Assembly: GCF_002551815.1 (NCBI RefSeq) | Contig: NZ_NVPR01000054.1 | Coordinates: 1 to 42,693 of the forward strand | DNA length: 42,693 nt | DNA from: Bacillus sp. AFS098217 | Lineage (GTDB): Bacteria; Bacillota; Bacilli; Bacillales; Bacillaceae_G | Direction: 5' to 3' | Shown: piece after piece, positions 42,362 through 42,693 of the stretch | Layout of the letters: each line of letters starts with the position of its first letter | Numbering within the stretch: the first letter of the stretch is position 1 | Notes under the pieces: generated by a model | The model's input: only the letters and a program-made list of their open reading frames with translations | Databases searched by the model: none | Told to the model about the DNA's origin: nothing | Position numbers and translations under genes: made by a program

Positions 42362-42693
42362 TAATAATAATTTTTTTAAACAGGAAATTTAAATTGAAAA
42401 AGAAATCAATGTAAAGTGAAATACTAATAATGAACATCCTGCCTGCTAATTTTATTCTGAAGAGATTATATTATAGGATACAAAGATAGGTATTATAACG
42501 ATCTTTACACTATCTGATTTGAAACATGGTAAGCTAAGATTCCGTTAGTGTATCCGTCTTGAATCGTAGACAAATAAGTTTTTCTTATTATTACCGTAAA
42601 CTAGATAGATGATATCTGTAAGAAGCACCTTTCCAGTTGAAATTTCTTCAATCCTAACATTTTCCTTTCGTACAAAAAACACCCTATAGAATA
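42362..42693. other. Gene-free end of the window
   Basis: No supported gene. The first part is probably the broken 5' end and promoter of the preceding gene; the remainder is AT-rich, with short frames only. A feature running off the right edge cannot be excluded. Confidence 0.3.

Overview
The window reads as a chromosomal segment of a Bacillus cereus-group bacterium. The DNA is AT-rich, the genes are short and closely spaced, most starts have strong AGGAGG-type ribosome binding sites, and the protein set (bacillithiol-transferase-like DinB protein, UppP, orphan SecY, RNHCP, bPH, DUF4865, YdeI/OmdA) is typical of that group. There is no rRNA, tRNA, CRISPR array, prophage structural gene or intact insertion sequence. 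It looks like an accessory or variable part of the chromosome with a few near-core genes (secY, uppP).

Layout. 0.1-3.1 kb: an OFA-type MFS permease, a small membrane protein, a NUDIX hydrolase and an N-terminally truncated alpha/beta hydrolase. 3.3-5.6 kb: a LysR regulator divergent from a DUF4865-tautomerase-carboxymuconolactone-decarboxylase-like operon. 5.8-9.1 kb: small and hypothetical genes, a frameshifted lipoprotein, a GrpB protein, a truncated nucleotidyltransferase and a NUDIX remnant. 9.2-9.96 kb: a frameshifted LAGLIDADG endonuclease. 10.2-12.4 kb: a gene graveyard holding an overlapping XRE repressor / ImmA-IrrE protease / PIN-nuclease module, only the repressor being intact. 12.5-20.4 kb: DUF1992, patatin phospholipase, bPH protein, three GNAT acetyltransferases, a YfiT-type transferase, a SAM methyltransferase, UppP and a GIY-YIG protein. 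20.6-27.7 kb: glycine-oxidase-like flavoenzyme, YdeI protein, SecY, RNHCP protein behind a structured leader, DUF421 and a PAP2 phosphatase. 28.1-32.8 kb: TetR regulator, cupin, MATE exporter, internally deleted aldehyde dehydrogenase and FAD amine oxidase. 33.0-42.4 kb: SDR, MocR regulator divergent from a DMT exporter, GNAT, IS3 fragment, HAD phosphatase, MerR regulator and several broken genes.

Working groups. The LysR unit and the MocR/DMT pair are classical divergent regulator-target arrangements with visible repeats or palindromes between them. The FAD oxidase, aldehyde dehydrogenase, MATE and cupin genes form a likely amine-oxidation/export cluster on the minus strand, now broken by a deletion between 12-bp repeats. 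UppP and a PAP2 protein lie within 9 kb and could both recycle undecaprenyl pyrophosphate.

The dominant oddity is the number of genes split by a one-base length change, often in a homopolymer (about 6870, 9580, 10778, 11105, 11895, 38470, 39038, 41930). Either this strain is losing accessory genes or the assembly carries homopolymer errors; reads would decide. The most interesting biological candidates are the XRE-ImmA/IrrE-PIN module and the structured leader that can sequester the ribosome binding site of the RNHCP gene.
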